Origin: Clostridia bacterium
GTDB lineage: Bacteria > Bacillota > Clostridia > Christensenellales > Aristaeellaceae
Direction: 5' to 3'
DNA: 44,747 nucleotides
Assembly (NCBI GenBank): GCA_017395685.1
Contig: JAFQOD010000029.1
Span: 1 to 44,747, forward strand
Shown: positions 16,447-24,489 of the stretch, one piece after another
Numbering within the stretch: position 1 is the first letter of the stretch
Layout of the letters: the number at the start of each line of letters is the position of its first letter
The notes under the pieces: model-generated
The model's input: only the letters and a program-made list of their open reading frames with translations
Told to the model about the DNA's origin: nothing
Databases searched by the model: none
Position numbers and translations under genes: made by a program

Positions 16447-18369
16447 ATGACGGACCGCCAGCATGCCAGACACAAGCTATTGATCGCGGTCGGGGTATTG
16501 CTCGCTTTCGGCATACTGGTGCTGTTTGCAATTTCCGGCAGTAATAGTGAAATTCTAAAGAATCTGTTTACCCAGGAACTGTCAAATGAAGAATTACGGG
16601 ATCAACTGATGGATTTCGGCTGGCGCGGCTACACTGTGGTCGCGGTATTGGCGACCCTGCAATTGATATGTACGGTTTTACCTGCAGAACCGGTTCAGGT
16701 GCTGGCAGGCTTTTCTTTTGGTTTCCCAGTAGGGGTGCTCTGCTGCATGGCGGGCGTATTACTGGGGAGCTCGCTGATCTATCTGCTGCAGAAAACCTTC
16801 GGGGATCGGCTGCGGGGATATTTCATCAGGAAACTGAATCTGGATCTGGAAAAGATTGCACGCTCCAATAAAGCTACGGTGATCATGTTTATTCTGTATT
16901 TCCTGCCGGCCATTCCTTACGGGATGATCTGTTTTTTTGCGGCGAGCATGGGCATGTCCTACCGGCGGTATACCACGGTGATGATGCTGGGGGCGCTGCC
17001 CTCCGTCTGTATCGGCGTCGGATTGGGGTATGTGGCCGTTGTATCCAACTGGATTGTGACGGTATGCATATTTGCCGTGCTGATCCTGGTGATGATCATT
17101 ATTTTCTGCAAAAAGGATCTTTTATTTTCCCGATTGAACAACTACGCTGATATGCATAAAAATGTCCCGCTCAATAAGGTGCGGGATGTAAACGGCTTTG
17201 TGATGTCCATCGTATATTATGTGATCCGGGCGTTTTTCTTCCTGCGCGGCATCCGGGTGAAATCCGTCAATAAGGCGGGCGATCTGAAGGGCCCGGCGCT
17301 GGTGCTGTGCAATCATGGATCCTTTATTGATTTTATTTATGCGGCGACGGTGCTGCGGAAATTCAAGCCCAATTTCATCAGTGCCAGGCTGTATTTCTAT
17401 CATAAGTATCTGGGCTGGCTGATGCGGTGCGTGGGGGCATTCCCCAAGAGCATGTTTGCCGTGGATATGGAAAATGCCCGGAATTGCTTTACCGTGCTCC
17501 GGCAGAAAAAAATCCTTGCCCTGATGCCGGAGGCCCGGCTTTCCACTGCCGGCCGATTTGAAGATATTCAGGAAAATACCTATTCATTCATCAAATCGGC
17601 CAATGCCAATATCTATTCCATCAAAATCAGCGGCGATTATCTGGCCGATCCCAAATGGGGGAAGGGCTTCAGGCGCGGGGCTGAGGTGGAAGTGGAAATG
17701 GATGTGCTCCTGACGGCGGAACAGACGAAAGAGCTTACCCTGGATCAACTGAAGCAGGCCGTTGTAGAGCGGCTTTCCTATGATGAATTCGAGTGGCTGA
17801 AGCAGCGACCCCACATTCATTACCGTTCCCGGCATATGGCGGAGGGGCTGGAAAATATCCTGATGACCTGCCCGGTATGCGGGAAAAAGCATACCCTTGC
17901 CACGAAAAAGGATCAGATTTCCTGCGAGCATTGCGGCCTGCTTACCACCTTGAATAACCGGTATGAGTTTACTGGCGGGTTCCGGTTTGAAAATCTTGCC
18001 CAGTGGTATGAATGGCAGAAAGAAAAGCTGAAAGAGGAAATCATCGGGGATGAGCAGTATTCCCTTTTCTCCAAAGTGGAGCTGCGCCTGCCCAGCAACG
18101 GCAAGGGCTTTACCCGCCACGGCGGCTGGGGAGAATGTACGCTCAGCCGGGACGGCCTCACATATGAAGGCACCAAGGATGGGGAGAAGGTTCATATTCA
18201 TTTCACCATTGAGCGGATTTACCGGCTGCTATTTGGGGCGGGCGTCAATTTTGAAATCTATAACGGCCCTGAGATATTGTTTTTTGTACCGGAGGAAAAG
18301 CGTTCGGCAGTGGATTGGTATCTGACATCCATGATTCTGTATGATGATGCCTTCAAAACTGCCGTATAA
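16447..18369 (+). CDS. VTT/DedA-like membrane domain fused to PlsC acyltransferase and zinc ribbon
   Basis: A 640-residue three-part protein. Residues about 10-225 are polytopic with the VTT (SNARE-associated/DedA) pattern, including PAEPVQVLAGFSFG and the re-entrant FLPAIPYGM; this family moves or scrambles phospholipids or undecaprenyl phosphate. Residues about 255-430 are an acyltransferase of 1-acylglycerol-3-phosphate type, with NHGSFID (His290-x4-Asp295) and PEARLS (361-366) in place of the usual EGTR. Residues 475-496 hold a zinc ribbon, CPVC...CEHC, followed by a beta-rich tail. A fusion of lipid flipping and acylation is inferred. The gene is translated just ahead of a carrier with 12 bases between them. 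Confidence 0.82.
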   Translation: MTDRQHARHKLLIAVGVLLAFGILVLFAISGSNSEILKNLFTQELSNEELRDQLMDFGWRGYTVVAVLATLQLICTVLPAEPVQVLAGFSFGFPVGVLCCMAGVLLGSSLIYLLQKTFGDRLRGYFIRKLNLDLEKIARSNKATVIMFILYFLPAIPYGMICFFAASMGMSYRRYTTVMMLGALPSVCIGVGLGYVAVVSNWIVTVCIFAVLILVMIIIFCKKDLLFSRLNNYADMHKNVPLNKVRDVNGFVMSIVYYVIRAFFFLRGIRVKSVNKAGDLKGPALVLCNHGSFIDFIYAATVLRKFKPNFISARLYFYHKYLGWLMRCVGAFPKSMFAVDMENARNCFTVLRQKKILALMPEARLSTAGRFEDIQENTYSFIKSANANIYSIKISGDYLADPKWGKGFRRGAEVEVEMDVLLTAEQTKELTLDQLKQAVVERLSYDEFEWLKQRPHIHYRSRHMAEGLENILMTCPVCGKKHTLATKKDQISCEHCGLLTTLNNRYEFTGGFRFENLAQWYEWQKEKLKEEIIGDEQYSLFSKVELRLPSNGKGFTRHGGWGECTLSRDGLTYEGTKDGEKVHIHFTIERIYRLLFGAGVNFEIYNGPEILFFVPEEKRSAVDWYLTSMILYDDAFKTAV

Positions 18370-18381
18370 GGAGGAATTCAC

Positions 18382-19833
18382 GTGAGCTTGGCGACAGCAA
18401 AACGTCCCAGGGAAAAAGAAAAGGCATATTCCAATATCAGCGCCCGTTCCTTTCTGGTGGTAGTGGCGATTCTATTGGTTTTCCTGCTTTTCTGCGGCTC
18501 GCTTTCTTATTTCATTCCCCAGGGTGCTTTTGAACGGGATGCAAACGGCAATATCCTGCCCGGCACCTATGTAAAGGGCCAGCTGAAGGGCATTGCCATC
18601 TGGCGCGTCATCACTGCGCCGGCCCGTGTATTTGCATCGGAGGATGCCCTGACCATTATCATGATCAGCATTTTCCTGCTGGTGATGAGCGGCGTATTCA
18701 ATTTGCTGGATAAAACCGGCGGCGTCAGGACATTCATTATCTATATTATGCGCCGGCTGCGGGACCGGGGCGGCCCGGTGGTCTGCATGACTGTGCTGAT
18801 TTTCATGCTCTTTGGCAGCCTGTTCGGCATGTTTGAAGAATTGGTGACCCTGCTTCCGCTGATTATTGTATTCATGCTGTCCATGAAGCTGGATACCATG
18901 GTGGGCCTGGGCGCCTGCCTGATGGCGGCGTGCTTTGGGTTTTCCACGGCCATCACCAATCCTTTTTCCGTTGGCACGGCGGCGCAGCTGGCCGAAATCC
19001 ATGTTTCTTCCGGCGCATGGCTCAGAATCGTATTTTTCGGCATCGTCTATCTGGTTCTGTGCATTTTCCTGATGCGTTATCTGAAAAAGCTGAGCCGGGA
19101 TCCTCAATCCTCGCCCACCTATGAAAATGATCTGAAGCGGCGTGAAAGCCTGATCGATCAGGCGGATGATGCGCCCAAGGAATTGAAAAAGATCTTCCGG
19201 GTCTATTCTGCCTTCTTTGCCATTCAGGGCGTTTTGCTGGTATCCATTGCCTGCATCCGGGCGATTGCGGATTTTGCGATTCCCCTCCTGGCGGCCAGCT
19301 TCCTGATTTCCGGGCTGATTTCCGGGCAGATCGTATGCAGGGATTTTAAAAAGGTGCTTTCCTGGTTCCTGAAGGGGGCAGCAGCCATGCTCCCGGCGGT
19401 TTTCATGATCGCCCTGGCCTCTTCCGTAAAGCTGGTCATGGTGGAAAGCAATGTGATCGATACGGTGATGCATACGGTGCTGCAGCTGCTGGGCGGCAAA
19501 GGAAAACTTATCACCATCCTGCTGATCTATGCGCTGATTCTGTTTCTGCAGCTGTTCATCGGCTCCGCTTCGGCGAAGATTTTCCTGGTGATGCCCATCG
19601 TTTTGCCCATTACCACCGCTCTTGGTATTTCCCCGACGCTGATCATCCTCACCTATTGCATGGCGGATGGCTTTACCGATGTGATCCTGCCCACCAATCC
19701 GGTGCTGTTGATCGGCCTTTCCATGGCCAATGTATCGTATTGGAAGTGGCTGAAGTGGACCTGGAAAATCCAGCTGCTGCTGTTTGCCATTTCTGTGCTG
19801 GTGCTGCTCTTTGGTGTGATGATCGGTTACTGA
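18382..19833 (+). CDS. YfcC/DcuC-family carrier protein
   Basis: A 483-residue membrane protein with about twelve hydrophobic segments, related to the anaerobic C4-dicarboxylate carrier superfamily (YfcC-like). The SLSYFIPQGAFERD start, GMFEELVTLLPLII and TNPFSVGTAAQLAEI then NPVLLIGLSMANVSYWKW match that family's conserved blocks; many relatives carry amino acids or peptides rather than dicarboxylates. The start is a GTG, chosen because AAGGAGGAATTCAC precedes it. Pairing with the lipid acyltransferase upstream gives no clear clue to the substrate. Confidence 0.8.
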   Translation: MSLATAKRPREKEKAYSNISARSFLVVVAILLVFLLFCGSLSYFIPQGAFERDANGNILPGTYVKGQLKGIAIWRVITAPARVFASEDALTIIMISIFLLVMSGVFNLLDKTGGVRTFIIYIMRRLRDRGGPVVCMTVLIFMLFGSLFGMFEELVTLLPLIIVFMLSMKLDTMVGLGACLMAACFGFSTAITNPFSVGTAAQLAEIHVSSGAWLRIVFFGIVYLVLCIFLMRYLKKLSRDPQSSPTYENDLKRRESLIDQADDAPKELKKIFRVYSAFFAIQGVLLVSIACIRAIADFAIPLLAASFLISGLISGQIVCRDFKKVLSWFLKGAAAMLPAVFMIALASSVKLVMVESNVIDTVMHTVLQLLGGKGKLITILLIYALILFLQLFIGSASAKIFLVMPIVLPITTALGISPTLIILTYCMADGFTDVILPTNPVLLIGLSMANVSYWKWLKWTWKIQLLLFAISVLVLLFGVMIGY

Positions 19834-19910
19834 TTGGGTAATGATTGAAGAATTATTTTCAGCTAAAAAATACAGTGAATAAGTGAACTGCTCCTCATGT
19901 GTTTTCAGTG

Positions 19911-19960
19911 TAGGTGTCATGATATTGATAGTTTTTGTGGCAAGGGCAAACGTAATCTAC
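19911..19960. repeat. IS-end-like repeat, copy 1
   Basis: TAGGTGTCATGATATTGATA then GTTTTTGTGGCAAGGGC and onward. About 39 of 50 positions agree with 28167-28217 in the same orientation, where the second copy adjoins a truncated IS3 transposase. It is probably a leftover element end. Confidence 0.5.
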
Positions 19961-19993
19961 CCCGTCTTCTGGCAAGTGGAAGACGGGGCTTTG
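19959..19993 (+). terminator. Terminator after the carrier gene
   Basis: Stem CCCCGTCTT (19960-19968) / AAGACGGGG (19980-19988) with a T-rich tail, 126 bases after the carrier stop and inside the island edge. Confidence 0.6.
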
Positions 19994-20020
19994 CTTTGAA
20001 GTCACAATGATTAACAGTGA

Positions 20021-20395
20021 TTATGAGTTTGAGGCATCAATGATTTCTGCCACAATCGCGCAGATATCCGGTTGTGCAGCCGGAAGCAGTTCATGCAAGA
20101 AGCTGCCTTCTTCGCCATTACTTAGGCGGATTTGGGCATCTGAAGATCTGCAATGATAGCGATGCCATCCCTCCAGCGCATTTATCGGACGCATATGTTT
20201 CTGCAGCGTTCTCAGGTATACCGGCCATATCTGTTCTTCGGGTATGCTTTTTGTTCTTAAAACAATCAGGAAAACATAAACGGCTTCTGATATCCGATCC
20301 TCAATTTCAATGGCAGTCCATTTCCATTTGCAATGCCTGCGAATTATTGGTTCCATCATTTGTAGAATAGCGGCTTCATTTTCTCTGGCGGTCAT
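20021..20395 (-). CDS. Sigma-70-like region 2 small protein
   Basis: A 124-residue protein. EIEDRISEAVYVFLIVLRTK and IWPVYLRTLQKHM resemble sigma-factor region 2 (DLISEA...LLEALR...FWPYA), and SSDAQIRLSNGEEGSFLHEL with LLPAAQPD resembles the linker after region 3. It has no region 4, so it could be a truncated or accessory sigma-like factor. Its ATG overlaps the stop of the upstream gene by four bases (ATGA), so the two are translationally coupled. The assignment rests on pattern likeness only. Confidence 0.55.
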   Translation of the reverse strand: MTARENEAAILQMMEPIIRRHCKWKWTAIEIEDRISEAVYVFLIVLRTKSIPEEQIWPVYLRTLQKHMRPINALEGWHRYHCRSSDAQIRLSNGEEGSFLHELLPAAQPDICAIVAEIIDASNS

Positions 20396-20814
20396 GTGTT
20401 CTCAACTCCTGCCAGAATCCTGGCGGGATCCACTTTGCGGGGACGTTTGTTGGGCTTGTTCGTGGGAATTGTATCGGGAATGCTGACTTCATCTGCAGTG
20501 GCGATCCAGTAATCATCTTGCCTGTATGCAGAGAAGCTGATGGGCGGCTTGATGTTTCTTTCCATCAGTACAGCGCTTAATTCCTTTTTTTGCAGCGATC
20601 CACTGACTGGTAAATGAATGCCGCCGCCTTCTTTTACTTTTCGTAAGCATAGTACAGGATCTGTGGGATGAATAAAAATCTCAATCCATCGCCCCAGCTC
20701 GTTCAGCAATGCACCATTGATGTTAAATGCACGTTCGTTGCGGAAATTGATAGCATACTTGTTCTTGGGCGACAGGACAATTGGAATGAAGTCGTCGATA
20801 TGATATTGTTTCAT
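20392..20814 (-). CDS. Hypothetical protein, partner of the sigma-like gene
   Basis: A 140-residue basic-tailed protein starting MKQYHIDDFIPIVLSP. It has no signal peptide, no membrane segment and no recognised motif; the C-terminus is proline/lysine rich (TNKPNKRPRKVDPAR). ATG 20814 is chosen because AAAGGAG precedes it. It is coupled by a four-base overlap to the sigma-like gene. Both lie in the accessory island between IS-end-like repeats, so they may be remnants or cargo of a mobile element. Confidence 0.6.
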   Translation of the reverse strand: MKQYHIDDFIPIVLSPKNKYAINFRNERAFNINGALLNELGRWIEIFIHPTDPVLCLRKVKEGGGIHLPVSGSLQKKELSAVLMERNIKPPISFSAYRQDDYWIATADEVSIPDTIPTNKPNKRPRKVDPARILAGVENT

Positions 20815-20951
20815 GATTCTTTCTCCTTTGTATAAATGTGTGAGAAAGAGCGCTCTTTCTATGTCATATACCCGGAAAAGGGGATATGGAAACAAAAGAA
20901 AAAGGATATTCCAAGCGAAAAGGCGAGGATGAACTAATGAAACGCCACATT

Positions 20952-20963
20952 GTAAACGCTTAC
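20952..20963 (+). promoter_or_regulatory. LacI-type operator of the maltodextrin operon
   Basis: GTAAACGCTTAC, an 11-of-12 palindrome centred on CG as in MalR/CcpA-type sites, just ahead of the operon promoter. The obvious candidate to bind it is the LacI protein encoded at 26198, though a CcpA-like global site cannot be excluded. Confidence 0.6.
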
Positions 20964-20974
20964 GCTAATTTACA

Positions 20975-21003
20975 TTGACAGTTGTGTGTAAAAAAGCCAC
21001 AAT
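20975..21003 (+). promoter_or_regulatory. Promoter of the maltodextrin operon
   Basis: TTGACA (20975-20980), 17-base spacer, CACAAT (20998-21003); a TACAAT five bases further on is an alternative -10. Confidence 0.55.
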
Positions 21004-21053
21004 ACAATTAGCAATCGCAACTTAGAAGAGTTGTGAAATAAGGAGGAATAAAA

Positions 21054-22226
21054 ATGAAAAGGCTTCTTTCCATCATCCTCGTTTTGGCCATGTGCTGTGC
21101 TGCTGGCGTGGCGATGGCGGAAGACATCACCCTGAAGGTTTGGGAAGGACAGGAAGATCAGGAACTGCTGAAGGAACTGTGCGAAGCATACGCAGCATTG
21201 CACCCTGAAAACACCTATACTTTCCAGTATGGTGTTGTTGGCACTGCTGATGCAAGCACCCGCTATCTGGAAGATCCGGCTGCTGCTGCAGACGTGTTCG
21301 TTTATCCTGATGATCAGCTGATTCGTCTGGTGCAGGCTGACGCTCTTTACGAGGTAACTCGTAACCACGATGCGATCGTCGCCGCCAACAGCGTTGGTTC
21401 TGTGAATGCGGCAACGTACAAGGACACGCTTTATGGCTATCCTATGACCTCTGATAATGGTTACTTCCTGTTCTACGATAAGTCTGTTCTGACTGAAGAA
21501 GACGTCAAGACTCTGGATGGCATTCTTGCTGCTGCCGAGAAGGCAGGCAAGCTGTTCAACTTTGATATCGCTAATGGCTGGTATCTGGCTTCCTTTTTCA
21601 TCGGTAATGGCTGCACCATCACGCTGGATGACAACGGCAACCAGGTATGTGACTTTAACAATGAAAAGGGTCTGGAAGCCGCTAAAGCTGTGGCTGCGCT
21701 GTGTGCACACCCCGCCTTCCTGCCTGGCGATCAGAATATTCTGACTGGTACGATCGGTGAAAGCGTTTGTGCCGGCGTGTGTGGTACTTGGGTGGCTGAT
21801 GCCATCAAAGAACGCCTGGGTGATAACTATGCTGCGGTTAAGCTGCCTACCTTCACGGTTAACGGTGAGCAGGTTCAGATGGGTTCCTTTGGCGGTTGCA
21901 AGATTCTGGGCGTGAATACTCAGAGTGCCTATCCCGTTGAGGCGATGAATCTGGCTGAATTCCTGACCAGCGAAGCGAGCCAGTTGCGTCGTTTCGAAGT
22001 TCGTGGTTATGGTCCGTCCAACATCAACGCCGCGAACAATGAAGCCATCGCTTCCGATCCTGCGCTTGCCGCTCTTGCCGCACAGAGCAACTATGCCATA
22101 ACTCAGTTGATTATTGGTGATTTCTGGACGCCTGCAACTGCATTTGGTAATGCTCTGATCGCTGAGCCCAATGCGGATCTTCAGCCGCTGCTTGATCAGT
22201 GGGTGGCTCAGACTGTTGGTCAATAA
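21054..22226 (+). CDS. CUT1 maltodextrin-type sugar-binding protein, secreted
   Basis: A 390-residue extracellular solute-binding protein. The leader MKRLLSIILVLAMCCAAG ends in AMA before EDITLKVWEGQ, a signal peptidase I site; the two cysteines in the leader do not form a lipobox. The mature part has the MalE-like start LKVWEGQEDQELLKELCEAY and YGYPMTSDNGYFLFYDKSVL, the hinge region of the family. AAGGAGGAATAAAA precedes the ATG. It is followed by a hairpin, two permeases, a GH13 enzyme and a LacI regulator, which together point to malto-oligosaccharides or cyclodextrins as the ligand. Confidence 0.9.
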   Translation: MKRLLSIILVLAMCCAAGVAMAEDITLKVWEGQEDQELLKELCEAYAALHPENTYTFQYGVVGTADASTRYLEDPAAAADVFVYPDDQLIRLVQADALYEVTRNHDAIVAANSVGSVNAATYKDTLYGYPMTSDNGYFLFYDKSVLTEEDVKTLDGILAAAEKAGKLFNFDIANGWYLASFFIGNGCTITLDDNGNQVCDFNNEKGLEAAKAVAALCAHPAFLPGDQNILTGTIGESVCAGVCGTWVADAIKERLGDNYAAVKLPTFTVNGEQVQMGSFGGCKILGVNTQSAYPVEAMNLAEFLTSEASQLRRFEVRGYGPSNINAANNEAIASDPALAALAAQSNYAITQLIIGDFWTPATAFGNALIAEPNADLQPLLDQWVAQTVGQ

Positions 22227-22239
22227 TTCGTCTACTCCA

Positions 22240-22270
22240 GGAAAGGCTGCCAGAACATGGCAGCCTTTCC
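22240..22270 (+). promoter_or_regulatory. Intercistronic hairpin after the maltodextrin-binding protein gene
   Basis: GGAAAGGCTGCC pairs perfectly with GGCAGCCTTTCC across a seven-base loop, 14 bases after the stop. No T run follows and the next gene's ribosome site begins about ten bases on. It probably favours expression of the binding protein over the permeases. Confidence 0.75.
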
Positions 22271-22292
22271 CGGCTTTCCGGAGGTACATTTT

Positions 22293-23633
22293 ATGAAACA
22301 GCTGCTGATTGGGATGCGGCAAGGAGATATCTGGGTAAAGGGTTCCTGCCTGGTTATGGGGCTTGGCTGCATCAGGCGAAAGCAAATAGTCAAGGGCTTA
22401 CTTTACCTGGCTGCAGAAGGTATGTTTTTCCTCTTTTTCTTTGGCTTTGGTTGGAAATACCTGCAGCACTTTCTGACGCTGGGTGAGAATGCACAGAAAC
22501 GCATCTGGAATGAGAGTCTGCAGATTTATCAGCGAGTTCCTGGCGATAACAGTATGCTGATTTTGCTTTTCAGTGTACTGACAGTTGCGATGATTGTATT
22601 GTTTGTTTATCTGTGGCTGCTGAATCTGAAAAGTGCTGTTCATGTGTACCACTTGGAAAAAGAAGAGAAACATATTCCTTCTTTTTGCGAGGATCTGCGC
22701 AGCTTGTTGGATGAGAGATTTCACCTTACGCTTCTCAGCGTTCCAATGACTACGCTCTTGCTATTCACGGTGCTTCCAATCATCTTCATGATCTTGATTG
22801 CCTTTACAAACTTCGATGCCAATCACCAGCCTCCGGGGAATCTATTCACATGGACAGGTTTGCAGAATGTAACGGATATTTTCCTCGGCAATGCAACAAA
22901 GACGCATACGTTTACCGGCATTCTTGGATGGACAATGGTATGGGCTGTCTTTGCTACATTCACCAACTACATTTTCGGTATGCTGCTTGCAATCATCATC
23001 AATCACAAGCTGGTACGCCTGAAGAAAATGTGGCGGACATGGTTCATGATCCCGATTGCAATTCCGCAGTTTGTCAGCTTACTGCTGGTTTCCCGAGCAC
23101 TGGAGCCAACAGGTGCAATCAACGTAGCACTGATGGAACTTGGCTGGATTGATACGCCGCTTCCTTTCCTGACGGATGTCACACTATCGCGCATTGTAGT
23201 CATTGTTGTCAACATGTGGATTGGCATTCCTTATACCATGATGACATTCTCGGGTGTTCTGATGAATGTGCCAGAGGAACTCTATGAAAGCGCTGCGATT
23301 GATGGCGCAGGCCCTGTACGCAAATTCATCAACATTACATTACCATATATGATTTTTGTCACAGCACCTGCCACCATTACCACATTCGTCGGTAACATCA
23401 ATAATTTCAATGTGATTTACTTGCTCACTGCTGGTGGCCCTGCCAGTCTTGACTATTACCAGGCTGGTAAAACAGACCTGCTGGTTACCTGGTTGTACAA
23501 GCTGACAGTTGATCAACATGACTACGCTCTGGCATCCACCATTGGTATTTTCATTTTCATGATTGTTTCCGTATGTTCCCTGACCGTGTATAACCGCACT
23601 GGTGCCGTAAAGAAGGAGGATATGTTCCAATGA
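22293..23633 (+). CDS. CUT1 sugar ABC transporter permease (MalF type)
   Basis: A 446-residue membrane protein with an N-terminal extension of two to three membrane segments and a C-terminal six-helix transport domain. The EAA loop reads ELYESAAIDGAGPVRKFINI (about residue 335), the contact point for the ATPase. The long N-terminus and P2 region are typical of MalF rather than of shorter permeases. ATG 22293 has CCGGAGGT eight bases upstream. The stop overlaps the next start (ATGA). No ATPase gene is in the operon, so a shared MsmK-like ATPase encoded elsewhere is presumed. Confidence 0.9.
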   Translation: MKQLLIGMRQGDIWVKGSCLVMGLGCIRRKQIVKGLLYLAAEGMFFLFFFGFGWKYLQHFLTLGENAQKRIWNESLQIYQRVPGDNSMLILLFSVLTVAMIVLFVYLWLLNLKSAVHVYHLEKEEKHIPSFCEDLRSLLDERFHLTLLSVPMTTLLLFTVLPIIFMILIAFTNFDANHQPPGNLFTWTGLQNVTDIFLGNATKTHTFTGILGWTMVWAVFATFTNYIFGMLLAIIINHKLVRLKKMWRTWFMIPIAIPQFVSLLLVSRALEPTGAINVALMELGWIDTPLPFLTDVTLSRIVVIVVNMWIGIPYTMMTFSGVLMNVPEELYESAAIDGAGPVRKFINITLPYMIFVTAPATITTFVGNINNFNVIYLLTAGGPASLDYYQAGKTDLLVTWLYKLTVDQHDYALASTIGIFIFMIVSVCSLTVYNRTGAVKKEDMFQ

Positions 23634-24484
23634 AAAAGCATGTGAACAAGCGCAATTTGCGCACCTCCATCGGGCTGCATACACTTTTGACAGCCCTTTC
23701 GGTCCTGTGGATGCTGCCGGTTTTCTGGCTGTTGCTTTCTTCCTTCCGCAAGGAACCGGGCGCATATACCCCCTATCTTTGGCCGAAGGGCTTTACCTTT
23801 GACAATTACACGCGCCTGTTTACAGATACACGTCTTTTCAACTTTCCTCGCTGGTTCATGAATACATTGTTTGTAGCAATATGCTGCTGCGTGCTGACAA
23901 CCATCCTGACGCTGATGGTTGCATATGTGTATTCTCGTCTGCGTTTCAAGAGCCGTAAAGCCATTATGAACATATCTCTCATTCTGGGTATGTTCCCTGG
24001 CTTTATGAGCATGATTGCAATATATCATTTCATGAAGGCAATCGGATTGGATCAGACTTTGTTGGCACTGATTCTGGTCTATTCCGGTGGTGCTGCTTTG
24101 AACTATTACATTGCCAAAGGTTTCTTCGATACGATTCCGAAAGCACTGGATGAGGCTGCAACGCTTGATGGAGCATCAAAAAACACAATTTTCTGGAGGA
24201 TCATCCTTCCAAACTCTAAGCCTATCGTTGTGAACACAGCAATCAACGCATTCATTGCTCCCTGGGTCGATTTCATCTTTGTTTCTGTTATCATGAAGGA
24301 TAACTACAATAACTACACTGTTGCCAAAGGTCTGTATACGATGGTAGATAAGGCAAATATCTACCATTACTACACGGTATTCTGTGCCGGTTCTGTTATT
24401 GTAGCCATTCCCATCGTCCTTCTGTTCATCCGACTGCAAAAATACTATGTTGCTGGCGTTACCGGCGGCGCGACGAAAGGATAA
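23630..24484 (+). CDS. CUT1 sugar ABC transporter permease (MalG type)
   Basis: A 284-residue six-helix permease. The EAA motif is KALDEAATLDGASKNTIFWR (about residue 173) and the C-terminus ends in RLQKYYVAGVTGGATKG, a near-exact MalG-type ending. It overlaps MalF by four bases and ends five bases before the GH13 gene. It forms the heterodimeric channel with the preceding protein. Confidence 0.92.
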   Translation: MKKHVNKRNLRTSIGLHTLLTALSVLWMLPVFWLLLSSFRKEPGAYTPYLWPKGFTFDNYTRLFTDTRLFNFPRWFMNTLFVAICCCVLTTILTLMVAYVYSRLRFKSRKAIMNISLILGMFPGFMSMIAIYHFMKAIGLDQTLLALILVYSGGAALNYYIAKGFFDTIPKALDEAATLDGASKNTIFWRIILPNSKPIVVNTAINAFIAPWVDFIFVSVIMKDNYNNYTVAKGLYTMVDKANIYHYYTVFCAGSVIVAIPIVLLFIRLQKYYVAGVTGGATKG

Positions 24485-24489
24485 TCACT

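Noticed and set aside
18472-19920. A 482-codon minus-strand frame rich in Gln, His and Asp opposite the carrier gene
   Set aside because: It is again the complement of a membrane protein; the plus-strand carrier has clear family motifs and a ribosome site.
20970-22385. A 471-codon minus-strand frame opposite the maltodextrin-binding protein
   Set aside because: It crosses the promoter and hairpin of the real operon and lacks any motif.
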